DNA from: JABSOG01 sp041583135
GTDB lineage: Bacteria; Pseudomonadota; Gammaproteobacteria; Enterobacterales; Alteromonadaceae
Assembly: GCA_041583135.1 (NCBI GenBank)
Contig: JBFHGJ010000023.1
Span: forward strand, 1-61,762
Length of the DNA: 61,762 nucleotides
Direction: 5' to 3'
A program made the translations under genes and the position numbers. Positions 52,980-60,789 of the stretch are shown here, piece by piece (position 1 is the stretch's first letter; each line of letters starts with the position of its first letter). The notes under the pieces are model-generated. The model ran no database searches. It was not told the origin of the DNA and saw nothing but the letters and a program-made list of their open reading frames with translations.

Positions 52980-55900
52980 ATGCCTAAACTGACTCGTGTC
53001 GCCCTGTTGGTCGCCGGTAGCCTTATGGCCGCCAATGTTGCCAATGCTCAAGTAACTTCTTCTGGTATCCGTGGACAATTAGTTGACTCACAAGGCAAGC
53101 CTCTGGCTGGTGTGAGTGTTGAGGTTGTTCATGTACCAACCGGCAGTAAGAAAACGGTAACCACCACCGAAAATGGTATCTTCCAATCTCGCGGCTTGGC
53201 CGTGGGTGGCCCCTACCTGATCAAGCTTAAAGATGGTTCGCAATATCAGGTTAAAAATATTGAAGATCTGTTCTTGCAGCTGGGCAAAACGGCCAATGTA
53301 GAGTTACAGGCGGTTGCGCAAAACGTTGAAGTCATTGCGGTTAAAGCCTCTCCTATGATGGCCGGGGCGCTGAAAAAAGGCCCTAGTGCCGAGTTTAACG
53401 AAGATAGCATTTCAACCCTTCCGGCTATCAGCCGCGACCTTAAGTCTGTGCTTAAGCGCGATTCAAAAATCATGGTTGACCCGACTGCCGACGGCGGTCC
53501 GGCTTTATCTATTGCCGGTGGCAGCGTTCGCGGCAACAGTTTTACCATCGATGGCGTAAAACTAAACGATGACTTTGGTTTGAACAAAAACGGCTACCCG
53601 GGCCGTCGTTCACCGATCTCTTTAGATGCCGTTGAGCAACTTTCAGTCAATATCGCACCATTTGATGTTACCTATGGTGACTTTGAAGGTGGTAACATCA
53701 ATGTGGTGACCAAATCTGGCACCAACGACTTTGCCGGTACTGTTTATTACTTCCGCGCCGATGATTCGATGATCGGCGATAAGAGTGAAGGTAATGACTT
53801 GGCTATTGGTGATTTCACCGAAGACACTTGGGGCTTTTCATTGGGTGGCCCAATCGTAGAAGACAAGCTGTTTTTCTTCGCCTCTTATGAAAAGTTTACC
53901 TCCAACTCGCCTTATCAGTTCAGTCTTGACAACCAAGACGGTGTGGTCTCTCCAAACGAAAAAATCGGTGTCACACAAGCCGACTTTGACCGCATTGCGC
54001 AAATTGCTCGTGATGTATGGGACTACGACATTGGTGGCTATAACACACCAAAAGATGAAGAAGCGGAAAATACTTTGTTGAAACTCGACTGGTATATCAA
54101 CGACGAACACCGCGTTTCCTTAACCTACATGAACAACGATGGTAATACGGTACGTGATTTCTGGGCAGAGCAATTCCCAACCGCGCCGTGGACCACCGCA
54201 CAATCTAACCGCTACAACCAAGCCGAAGAAGTGGAAGTATACAGCTTGCAGTTGTTCTCCGACTGGAACGAAGATTTCTCGACCAGCATCAAGTTGACCG
54301 ACAAAGAGACTGTCACTAAACAGGATCCGCTGCTTGGCGCCAATTTTGGCCAAATGTTGATCCACACGCCAAACGGTGGTGCGCTTTACATCGGTCCTGA
54401 TCAATTCCGTCATGCCAATGAGTTAAGCAATGAGCGTTCAACTATCAGCGTGAAGGCCGATTACTTCCTTACCGATGAGCATAAACTGACTTTTGGTTTC
54501 GACCATGAAGTGATTGATGTTTATAACCTGTTTGTCTTCGGAGCTTTGGGCTTTTCTGAGTTCAGTTCAATTGAAGCATTTGAAAACAATGATACTTTCC
54601 ATGTTTTCCAAAATGCACTCGACGGCAATCCTCTAAGCGCTACCGATGAGTTCGAGTACGACCAAAACACCCTTTATGTGCAGGACGAGTATAACGTCAA
54701 TGATGACTTGGTGATGACCTATGGCTTACGCTACACCTGGTTTAGCAACGACATTAAGCCGGTACTCAATCAAAACTTTGTTGATCGTCACGGCTACTCG
54801 AACCAAGGCAACTACGATGGCCTTGATTTGATCCAGCCGCGTATCGGCTTTAGCTGGACGCCAATGGATGATTTGGTGGTCCGTGGTGGTTTTGGCCTGT
54901 TTGGCGCTTCAGGTCCTAACGTTTGGTTGTCTAACTCTTATGGTAATGACGGCGTGCGTAAAACCTTTGCTGGCTGTTACGGCAGCTGCTTTAACGGTCA
55001 TGAAACCCCGCAAGAAGTGCTCGACTTCTTGGCCGCTGGCGGTTTTACCGGGGGGAATGGCGATACCAATTCAATTCACCCTGACTTTGAAATGCCAAGC
55101 CGCTGGAAGTACAACTTAGGCTTTGACTATCGCACCGACTTAGGTGTGTTGGGTGAAGATTGGACTTTGGGTGCCGATTTACTCTATTCAGACGTTAAAA
55201 ATGCCATTCGCTATCGCGAACTCAATATGACGCAAGTTGCCACTGCTCCTGATGGCCGACCTGTGTATGACTCTCCTGCACCGTTTGATTTGTCTTTGGA
55301 AAACACCAACAAAGGTGGCGGCTGGGTGGTCAGCACCTTTGCCAGTAAAAACTGGTATAGCGATTATGGCACCATCAATTTTGATATCGGTTACACCTAT
55401 CAAGACCTGACTGATGTCAACCCGGGCAACTCGTTTATCGCCTTTGAAGGCTACTCTATGCCTGCCAATGATGATTTTCAGGCTGAGCGCGAGTATACCT
55501 CTGAGTATGAAGTGCGCCACACCATCGCTGCGAGTCTAACTTGGTCTAATGAAATATTCGGTGACAACACAACCGCCATTACCATTGGTTACAATGGTCG
55601 TAGTGGCCGTCACTACAGTCCGACTATGCGCACTGGTGTAGCGAACGGCTTGGGGGGCTTTGCCGATTTTGCCTCTTGGGTTGCCTATCAGTCGCAGTCG
55701 TTATATGTGCCAACCGGTGCCGACGACCCATTGGTGAGCTTTGCCGAAGGTTTCGATACCGCTGGATTTTTTGATTATATCGACTCGACAAGCTGCTTGG
55801 CTGGCAAAAGAGGCGAAATCGTGGCACGTCATAGCTGTGAAAGCAGTTGGATCCACGTTTTTGATGTTCGTATCAAACAAGAAGTGCAACTGTTTGACAA

Positions 55901-56159
55901 CCATAGCGTTGAGCTAACCTTAGATATTGAAAACTTTGGTAACTTGCTCAATGACGATTGGGGCCGTGTTGAGAGTTACGTACAGCCGTTTAATGCACCT
56001 GTTGTCGATGCTAGCTTTGCGCCTATCATGAGCAATGGTGAAGTGACAGGTTACGACTATAGCCAATATGTTTATTCGAACTTTACTCAGCCAATGCCGA
56101 TTGTCAGAAAAGTGCCTTCGGTTTGGAAAGTACAACTCGGTGTACGTTATCGCTTCTAA
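52980..56159 (+). CDS. Oar-like TonB-dependent receptor
   Basis: A 1059-residue outer-membrane protein with signal peptide (LVAGSLMAANVANAQ), an N-terminal carboxypeptidase-regulatory-like domain (IRGQLVDSQGKPLAGVSVEV), a plug (SIAGGSVRGNSFTIDGVKLN; VVTKSGTNDFAGTVYYF) and a barrel ending VQLGVRYRF. It is similar in layout to the receptor at 6.8-9.7 kb but only distantly related, and it has no EF-hand loop. Several Cys pairs occur in the extracellular loops (CYGSC; CLAGKRGEIVARHSC). The ligand is unknown. A strong terminator follows. Confidence 0.87.
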   Translation: MPKLTRVALLVAGSLMAANVANAQVTSSGIRGQLVDSQGKPLAGVSVEVVHVPTGSKKTVTTTENGIFQSRGLAVGGPYLIKLKDGSQYQVKNIEDLFLQLGKTANVELQAVAQNVEVIAVKASPMMAGALKKGPSAEFNEDSISTLPAISRDLKSVLKRDSKIMVDPTADGGPALSIAGGSVRGNSFTIDGVKLNDDFGLNKNGYPGRRSPISLDAVEQLSVNIAPFDVTYGDFEGGNINVVTKSGTNDFAGTVYYFRADDSMIGDKSEGNDLAIGDFTEDTWGFSLGGPIVEDKLFFFASYEKFTSNSPYQFSLDNQDGVVSPNEKIGVTQADFDRIAQIARDVWDYDIGGYNTPKDEEAENTLLKLDWYINDEHRVSLTYMNNDGNTVRDFWAEQFPTAPWTTAQSNRYNQAEEVEVYSLQLFSDWNEDFSTSIKLTDKETVTKQDPLLGANFGQMLIHTPNGGALYIGPDQFRHANELSNERSTISVKADYFLTDEHKLTFGFDHEVIDVYNLFVFGALGFSEFSSIEAFENNDTFHVFQNALDGNPLSATDEFEYDQNTLYVQDEYNVNDDLVMTYGLRYTWFSNDIKPVLNQNFVDRHGYSNQGNYDGLDLIQPRIGFSWTPMDDLVVRGGFGLFGASGPNVWLSNSYGNDGVRKTFAGCYGSCFNGHETPQEVLDFLAAGGFTGGNGDTNSIHPDFEMPSRWKYNLGFDYRTDLGVLGEDWTLGADLLYSDVKNAIRYRELNMTQVATAPDGRPVYDSPAPFDLSLENTNKGGGWVVSTFASKNWYSDYGTINFDIGYTYQDLTDVNPGNSFIAFEGYSMPANDDFQAEREYTSEYEVRHTIAASLTWSNEIFGDNTTAITIGYNGRSGRHYSPTMRTGVANGLGGFADFASWVAYQSQSLYVPTGADDPLVSFAEGFDTAGFFDYIDSTSCLAGKRGEIVARHSCESSWIHVFDVRIKQEVQLFDNHSVELTLDIENFGNLLNDDWGRVESYVQPFNAPVVDASFAPIMSNGEVTGYDYSQYVYSNFTQPMPIVRKVPSVWKVQLGVRYRF

Positions 56160-56171
56160 TATTTAGCATTA

Positions 56172-56205
56172 AACAGGCCGGGCGATGTTGCCCGGCCTGT
56201 TCGTT
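56172..56205 (+). terminator. intrinsic terminator after the Oar-like receptor
   Basis: AACAGGCCGGGC (56172-56183) and GCCCGGCCTGTT (56190-56201) form a perfect 12-bp GC-rich stem with a 6-base loop, followed by CGTTTT. Confidence 0.9.
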
Positions 56206-56717
56206 TTAAACCACGCTTAAAAATTCTATTTTAGAAAAACTCACCAAGATTGGCCAAGGGCTAACGTTTAGGTTTTTGTTTATATTCTTGCCTCTTATAC
56301 TTAGCGGAACACAGTATCACCGCTTCATTGAATTGGGCTACAGCGTTAGTGCCATTTCGCCAGCCTGTTAAGCTTTTTAAGATATCCACAGCCGTGTGAC
56401 TAAATTGTTGCTTTTAACCATTTTATTAACAAGTGAAACGATTTAGGACCAAAACCAAAGTGCCATAGGGACAAAAGGTTCATCCATAACCAACTGATAT
56501 TTAAGCTTAAAAGGGCTTGGTTTTGTTTCTCAGAAAATACTTGTTTTGTGCCTGTGAATAAATGGGGTTTGACCCTTCTAATTCGCGCTCGATTGTGCAA
56601 TTGTTTGATTAATATTTGAACGGTTTGGTTAAGTCTCTATAGATTTAAGCAAGGAAGTTAGGTCAAACCTCGATGTAAAGGCTACCCGAGAAGTGAATTG
56701 AGATCTGAGGAGGTTAT
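56206..56717. other. AT-rich non-coding region before the TIR-like genes
   Basis: About 510 bases without a convincing gene. A 66-codon frame on the minus strand (56400-56600) has no recognisable family and no ribosome site. The region is more AT-rich than its left neighbour and marks the start of the accessory segment. GAGGAGG precedes the ATG at 56718. Confidence 0.4.
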
Positions 56718-57122
56718 ATGACCAAACGTGTATTTGTATCGTTTAATTTTAACGATAAAGCTGTATCCGATAGAGTGAAGTTAATGCTCAAGGCCATCGG
56801 AGAAAATACCAGCGTCAAATGGGTGTGGGTAGAAAATGATGTATCTTACAACGGCGATACGGCGATTGCATGGGAACTGGAACAACTGATGAGCGACTGT
56901 GACTGCGCCTTGTTCATTATAGGCGACAACCCACGAACCAGCCCTTGGCTGGATAAGGAAGCCAGCCTTGCAATTGCCAGGGAGTTGTCTGTTATCTGTA
57001 CGATTTTGCCGGAAATGTCGGCACAACTGCCTGAGTTTAGCAAACGTTTAGATTGCCCGGTCGTGAGCTGGCACAACGAAGAATTGGCTGATGCCATTGA
57101 ACAATCTGTCAGCTATGTGTGA
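56718..57122 (+). CDS. TIR-like (DUF1863/ThsB-type) protein, first paralog
   Basis: A 134-residue stand-alone protein. The N-terminus RVFVSFNFNDKAVS matches strand A of the TIR-like fold (MTH538/DUF1863 family), and SPWLDKE carries a Glu (residue 81) at the position of the TIR NADase catalytic Glu. The WELEQLM helix and CALFIIGDN strand are also typical. The ThsB subunit of Thoeris anti-phage defence has this fold and makes a cyclic ADP-ribose-type signal. No ThsA-like effector is adjacent. A strong GAGGAGG site precedes the ATG. It is about half identical over the first 90 residues to the next gene. Confidence 0.72.
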   Translation: MTKRVFVSFNFNDKAVSDRVKLMLKAIGENTSVKWVWVENDVSYNGDTAIAWELEQLMSDCDCALFIIGDNPRTSPWLDKEASLAIARELSVICTILPEMSAQLPEFSKRLDCPVVSWHNEELADAIEQSVSYV

Positions 57123-57265
57123 GATATGTGCTACAAACAATGAGGCGTTTATCTAAAGAAAATACGTCTTTATCTACTATGAAGTAGTGTTTGAATCATT
57201 ACAATGTTCCCCAACTTAACCATGTTCGTAGTTGGACTCACAGTTAACTTAGGGGAGAAAGTTCC

Positions 57266-57658
57266 ATGGCGAAAAGTATATTCGTTTCTTATAACTTCAA
57301 CGATAAAGCCGTCAGTCATGCGGTTCAGGAGATGATTGCCGATCATCAAGAAGATATTCATGGCAAAGTGGTTTTTGTTGAGAATGACGTTTCATACAAT
57401 GGTGCGACTGCGGTCGATTGGGAAATAGAGCACACCATGGAACAATGTGATGCGGCACTGTTTGTGTTGGGCGAAGGTCATCACAACAGCCCGTGGCTGA
57501 ATCAAGAGTGCGAACATGCACTGAAAAAGAACATTCCAATCATGGTTACTAGCTTACCGGGCGAAGCATTTCAAACGCCTAGAGCGCTTAGCGATGATAA
57601 TTGCACTGTGCTGGGTTGGGACAGCGGTGAATTGTATCATTGTATGAATCAGTGCTAA
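57266..57658 (+). CDS. TIR-like (DUF1863/ThsB-type) protein, second paralog
   Basis: A 130-residue protein. SIFVSYNFNDKAVS, VENDVSYNG and SPWLNQE match its neighbour without gaps over the first 90 residues (45 of 90 identical), with Glu 81 conserved. The C-terminal third is divergent, which suggests different partners or substrates. AGGGGAG precedes the ATG; 143 bp separate the two genes, so it may have its own promoter. A perfect 11-bp hairpin terminator follows. Activity on NAD+ is inference from the fold. Confidence 0.72.
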   Translation: MAKSIFVSYNFNDKAVSHAVQEMIADHQEDIHGKVVFVENDVSYNGATAVDWEIEHTMEQCDAALFVLGEGHHNSPWLNQECEHALKKNIPIMVTSLPGEAFQTPRALSDDNCTVLGWDSGELYHCMNQC

Positions 57659-57672
57659 TCGCGCCTATCTTT

Positions 57673-57698
57673 TCGGGCAAAGCGCTTGCTTTGCCCGA
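57673..57698 (+). terminator. terminator hairpin after the second TIR-like gene
   Basis: TCGGGCAAAGC (57673-57683) and GCTTTGCCCGA (57688-57698) form a perfect 11-bp stem with a 4-base loop, 14 bases after the stop codon. The following T tract is weak. Confidence 0.7.
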
Positions 57699-57764
57699 GC
57701 TTATTGCCAATTTCCAGTCACTTCATTTACTATAGTTCTATCCTAACTTTTCTTATCTACTTGT

Positions 57765-58097
57765 ATGGACGACATCAAGCAATTTGCGTTAAAAGAGTGG
57801 CATATCGTTGCCCTATTTTTGACCCTCATCGGTGGTATTTTTAAAGCGGAGATCGCCAGTGCGATCAGCAGCGCGATTTTGATCATTGAACAGCGCAGGC
57901 TCAAAGGCCAAACCGTGCAGCTATTGGCTATTGACGGCAGCTGGAAAACCGTTAGGGTGATTGCCTATCATCATGAGATCCCATTTTATCGCAATGGCGG
58001 CGTTGTAATTGAGCATCAAGACGGTGGTGAATACGTCAATGAAACAATGACCTTTCGCAACTGGAAGTTGCAACGAATTAGAACCTTACAGTCATGA
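57765..58097 (+). CDS. small membrane-anchored protein, function unknown
   Basis: A 110-residue protein. Residues about 10-42 include a hydrophobic helix (HIVALFLTLIGGIF) and a second short apolar stretch (ASAISSAILIIE). The C-terminal half is a beta-rich soluble part (QTVQLLAIDGSWKTVRVIAY; NGGVVIEHQDGGEYV). I do not recognise a family. Its stop overlaps the VOC gene by 4 bp (ATGA), so the two are coupled. Confidence 0.6.
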   Translation: MDDIKQFALKEWHIVALFLTLIGGIFKAEIASAISSAILIIEQRRLKGQTVQLLAIDGSWKTVRVIAYHHEIPFYRNGGVVIEHQDGGEYVNETMTFRNWKLQRIRTLQS

Positions 58098-58495
58098 TCA
58101 GCATTCAAGCGTTAGACCACATTGTATTAAGAGCGGCCGATGCCGAGGCATTGGTCGCCTTTTATCGTGACGTTATTGGTTGCGCGGTAGAAAGAACTTT
58201 ACCCGAGTATGGCTTGTGGCAATTAAGGGCAGGTAACGCACTGATTGATATTGTGTCATTAGATGGCAAGTTAGGCCAAGTCGGCGGCAAAGGGCCGGGC
58301 AGTGAAGGCCACAATGTTGATCATTTTTGCCTGCGCATTGCACCTGTGCCAAAACAGCAATTGCTTGACTATCTCGATAGTCACCACATCAGTCACGGCG
58401 GTTTTGAAAACCGCTATGGCGCAACCGGCTTTGGCGAGTCGGTTTACATTGAAGACCCGCAAGGCAATACCGTCGAACTTAAGTTTGACGAATGA
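58094..58495 (+). CDS. VOC (glyoxalase-fold) family protein
   Basis: A 133-residue protein with paired VOC modules: LDHIVLRAADAEALVAFYRDVIG (His ligand near the start) and YIEDPQGNTVELKFDE (Glu ligand near the end), with HNVDHFCLRI in the middle. The complete His/Glu set suggests an active metalloenzyme, probably an isomerase or thiol-transfer enzyme, unlike the VOC protein at 25.1 kb. It is translationally coupled to the membrane protein upstream. Confidence 0.82.
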   Translation: MISIQALDHIVLRAADAEALVAFYRDVIGCAVERTLPEYGLWQLRAGNALIDIVSLDGKLGQVGGKGPGSEGHNVDHFCLRIAPVPKQQLLDYLDSHHISHGGFENRYGATGFGESVYIEDPQGNTVELKFDE

Positions 58496-58508
58496 GCGTA
58501 TAGCGCAT

Positions 58509-58826
58509 TTAACTATCGCCAAAAAGACAATATTGCGCATCTTGCAGTGTCATAAGAGGGATAAACGTAATCGCCAACTCACCATCACTGGGGTCAAACT
58601 CCGGTATATAGCCACCTTCAATATCTTCCGGTTTTGGCCGATGACTTTTACCATATAGCGCCAAAACTGCCGCTTGCGCAAAGTTCATCATAAGCTGCTC
58701 GCGCAGCGATGGTGCTACCGCATCAACGCTGCCAAAGCGCACCATATCGACAAGCGCACAACGTTCTTCTTCACTAAACAAAAACATTGACCAATCGCTG
58801 CCGCAACCTGACTGCGCGAATTGCAT
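58509..58826 (-). CDS. hypothetical protein downstream of an XRE regulator
   Basis: About 105 residues from the ATG at 58826, which sits 4 bases after the XRE gene stop; the longer frame from 58907 overlaps that gene and is unlikely. It is acidic in the C-terminal half (DIEGGYIPEFDPSDGE) with short hydrophobic helices (MNFAQAAVLALYG). No family recognised. The tight pairing with an HTH regulator resembles toxin-antitoxin or phage immunity modules, but this is only a layout argument. Confidence 0.6.
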   Translation of the reverse strand: MQFAQSGCGSDWSMFLFSEEERCALVDMVRFGSVDAVAPSLREQLMMNFAQAAVLALYGKSHRPKPEDIEGGYIPEFDPSDGELAITFIPLMTLQDAQYCLFGDS

Positions 58827-58830
58827 GGTA

Positions 58831-59082
58831 TTACTTGCCAAGATGTTCAAGCAGTTGATCAAAAGTCTTGCGGGGGTCAAGTTCCAAACCTTCGCAGTAA
58901 ACGACAAACTCCGCTAAATCCATGCGCCTTTGTGTCTTTTCTGTTTTACCCACAAATGAATGAGGCGTGCCAATTCGCTCTGATAGCGCTCTCATGGTGA
59001 GTTTTTGGTTTTTTCTTAACTGTGAGAAAAAAGCGGGTACTTGAGTGTGTAACGCTTTCGATTTATCCGTAAATTCGGACAT
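58831..59082 (-). CDS. XRE-family helix-turn-helix regulator
   Basis: An 83-residue protein with a single HTH (FFSQLRKNQKLTMRALSERIG; FVGKTEKTQRRMDLAEFVVY). The ATG at 59082 has GGGGAG upstream. An in-frame ATG at 59148 would add 22 residues (start MWFFCRRGCCSAAFFY), but those codons are the terminator hairpin itself, so I prefer the shorter form. It heads a two-gene unit with the hypothetical protein. Confidence 0.75.
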   Translation of the reverse strand: MSEFTDKSKALHTQVPAFFSQLRKNQKLTMRALSERIGTPHSFVGKTEKTQRRMDLAEFVVYCEGLELDPRKTFDQLLEHLGK

Positions 59083-59425
59083 TGTAGACTCCCCTTTAAT
59101 GTAAAAAAAGGCCGCCGAGCAACAACCCCGGCGGCAAAAAAACCACATTGGAGTACAACTGTGGTATACCTAACAAGAGAACAAAACAATGAGTTTTGCC
59201 GTGTTGGTACAAAATGATGCCCCTCTTTGCTCGGTTTCCCAAAAGGCGTGACTTCGTACCGACGAAAGCATCTTATAAACTTAACAGTGATAAATCAACA
59301 TAAAAATAACCAAATGATTATTTTAGTGTTTTTGATTTGAATATTTTGGACATCGTTTGATTATTGTTTTTTGTGTGATAGACTTTCGGTTATTCATTCT
59401 ACCGTTCAATAGTAGGGCTTTACCG
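59083..59425. other. divergent region with terminator/attenuator and short leader
   Basis: This 343-bp region contains, on the minus strand, a terminator hairpin immediately before the XRE gene (separate entry). On the plus strand a 20-codon frame (ATG 59190 to TGA 59252) has an AAGAGA site upstream. The rest is AT-rich and holds the promoter of the CI-type gene. No other gene is visible. Confidence 0.4.
59103..59141 (-). terminator. leader terminator or attenuator before the XRE gene
   Basis: On the minus strand GCCGCCG and CGGCGGC (59129-59135 and 59111-59117) form a 7-bp GC stem with an 11-base loop, then CTTTTTTT. It lies about 20-55 bases before the XRE start codon, so it would end transcripts inside the leader unless read-through is controlled. 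It lies within a frame that could encode a Cys-rich leader peptide. Confidence 0.7.
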
Positions 59426-59848
59426 ATGCAATTCCCCTTTAGTCAGCTCCCCCTTGAACAAAGAAAGCAGCTCGTCAAAGCGATGCTTGAACGCATGGCT
59501 AAGGCTTATGGCGTCAAAAAAAGCGCACTACATGAGCTGTTGGGGTGTTCCTATGGGTTAGTCAATAATTGGGCTTATCATGGTCGCATCCCCTATGATT
59601 ATTTAGATGCCTGTTGTAAAGCGACAGGCGCATCAATGGACTGGTTGCTATATGGTCAAACACCGATGCAAAACCTGCATAGTGAAGATATTGAATGGCT
59701 AAGCGCACAACACCAAAAAATCCTTCAAGACGGTGTTGAATATGGCATGATCACCGTTCAAGCAAGCAATACCATTGAGAGAATGGTGGGCAAATTTAAA
59801 AAAGACCTATGGCTTGGTCGCGTACAGCCATTAAAGTGCAAAGCCTGA
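59426..59848 (+). CDS. CI-type phage-repressor-like HTH protein, first paralog
   Basis: A 140-residue protein. The N-terminal domain MLERMAKAYGVKKSALHELLG with YGLVNNWAYHGRIPYDY matches the Phage_CI_repr HTH (Pfam family). The C-terminal part is helical and has no LexA-like peptidase domain (no Ser-Lys autocleavage motif), unlike lambda-type repressors. The ATG at 59426 is preferred by family start; the frame is open from 59357. It is closely related to the following gene. Confidence 0.78.
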   Translation: MQFPFSQLPLEQRKQLVKAMLERMAKAYGVKKSALHELLGCSYGLVNNWAYHGRIPYDYLDACCKATGASMDWLLYGQTPMQNLHSEDIEWLSAQHQKILQDGVEYGMITVQASNTIERMVGKFKKDLWLGRVQPLKCKA

Positions 59849-59911
59849 TAATCGACTTTCTAAGCGTTTTGCGGTTGTTTAGCAGGGTGACATTGCAGTA
59901 AAATCAGCTAG

Positions 59912-60385
59912 ATGCAAACTACTGCGACTCAAGGTGCCCAATTGACGCTGTTTAAAGACAGGCCACTAGAAGAAAGAAAATCATTGGTAAAAGCCATGGT
60001 CGCAAGAATGGCTATCGCTTACGGCGTTAAGAAATCCGAATTACCAGAAGTGTTAGGGTGCAGTAGCGGCCTTATCAACAACTGGGGATATCACGGGCGA
60101 ATTCCTTACGACTACATCGAAAAGTGCAGAGCACAGACCGGCATATCGACAGATTGGCTGTTATATGGTGTAGAGTCGGTTAAATCGATTATGGATACCG
60201 ACATCACTGAATTAAGTGATGTGCAAGCCAAGGTTTTGGCGGACGGCTTAAGATACGGCATGATAGCTGAATGTTATGACGGTGCGACCAAACAGCTCAG
60301 CGACACGTTTAAAGCGGATATTGATAACTGGGTTAAAAAAATCGGCGCTAAGCAGGTCAGCGGCCAAACTGACAATCGTGATTAG
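59912..60385 (+). CDS. CI-type phage-repressor-like HTH protein, second paralog
   Basis: A 157-residue protein. RPLEERKSLVKAMVARMAIA and SSGLINNWGYHGRIPYDY align with the previous gene without gaps over most of the length, and STDWLLYG matches MDWLLYG. It too lacks a peptidase domain. The pair is a tandem duplication 63 bp apart. It overlaps the convergent gene by 4 bp. No phage structural genes are in the window, so these may be domesticated regulators. Confidence 0.78.
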   Translation: MQTTATQGAQLTLFKDRPLEERKSLVKAMVARMAIAYGVKKSELPEVLGCSSGLINNWGYHGRIPYDYIEKCRAQTGISTDWLLYGVESVKSIMDTDITELSDVQAKVLADGLRYGMIAECYDGATKQLSDTFKADIDNWVKKIGAKQVSGQTDNRD

Positions 60386-60789
60386 TCTGCTTTAGGGGCC
60401 TTATAATCACTAAACTGAACAACCGTTTCATCTTCTTCGTCTTCTGCTCCAAGTATCACCCCCGGATGCGGGTCAAGACCATTCAATGCTAAAACCGTAT
60501 CTACCACCTCGGTGCTGACATTACTGTAAAATTGATGGTAGCGTTGCTTTTGTTCTTGATCCGTTGTCGCTTCTTCCATTGCTCTGTAGTCAGCGGCTTC
60601 AAGGGCTAAACCAAGCAGATGGTGGCTATGAACTGTATCTTCAGAATTCCCCTTCGTCTGCGATTCATTTTGGCCATATTCGGAAAGATATTTATTCTCT
60701 TTATATACCTTGCTAAACGCACAATAAAAAAGGACGAATAGCGTCAATATCGTGAAAATCAAACAACTTAAAACCGCTAAATTTTCCAC
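60382..60789 (-). CDS. single-pass membrane protein, function unknown
   Basis: A 135-residue protein: one N-terminal membrane helix (LAVLSCLIFTILTLFVLFYCAF) and a soluble acidic C-terminal part (EATTDQEQKQRYHQFYSNV; GAEDEEDETVVQFSDYK). I do not recognise a family. It overlaps the upstream gene by 13 bp in another frame, so it belongs to one operon with the multi-pass protein. Confidence 0.65.
   Translation of the reverse strand: MENLAVLSCLIFTILTLFVLFYCAFSKVYKENKYLSEYGQNESQTKGNSEDTVHSHHLLGLALEAADYRAMEEATTDQEQKQRYHQFYSNVSTEVVDTVLALNGLDPHPGVILGAEDEEDETVVQFSDYKAPKAD

Noticed and set aside
56250..56370. CTAACG/CGTTAG pair suggesting an integron attC site upstream of the TIR-like genes
   Set aside because: The outer boxes deviate from RYYYAAC and GTTRRRY, no inner symmetry is visible and the later gene gaps carry no similar site.
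56400..56600. 66-codon open frame on the minus strand
   Set aside because: No ribosome site, no recognisable family, and composition like the surrounding AT-rich non-coding sequence.
59190..59252. 20-codon open frame with a possible ribosome site
   Set aside because: Too short to judge; no similarity that I recognise.
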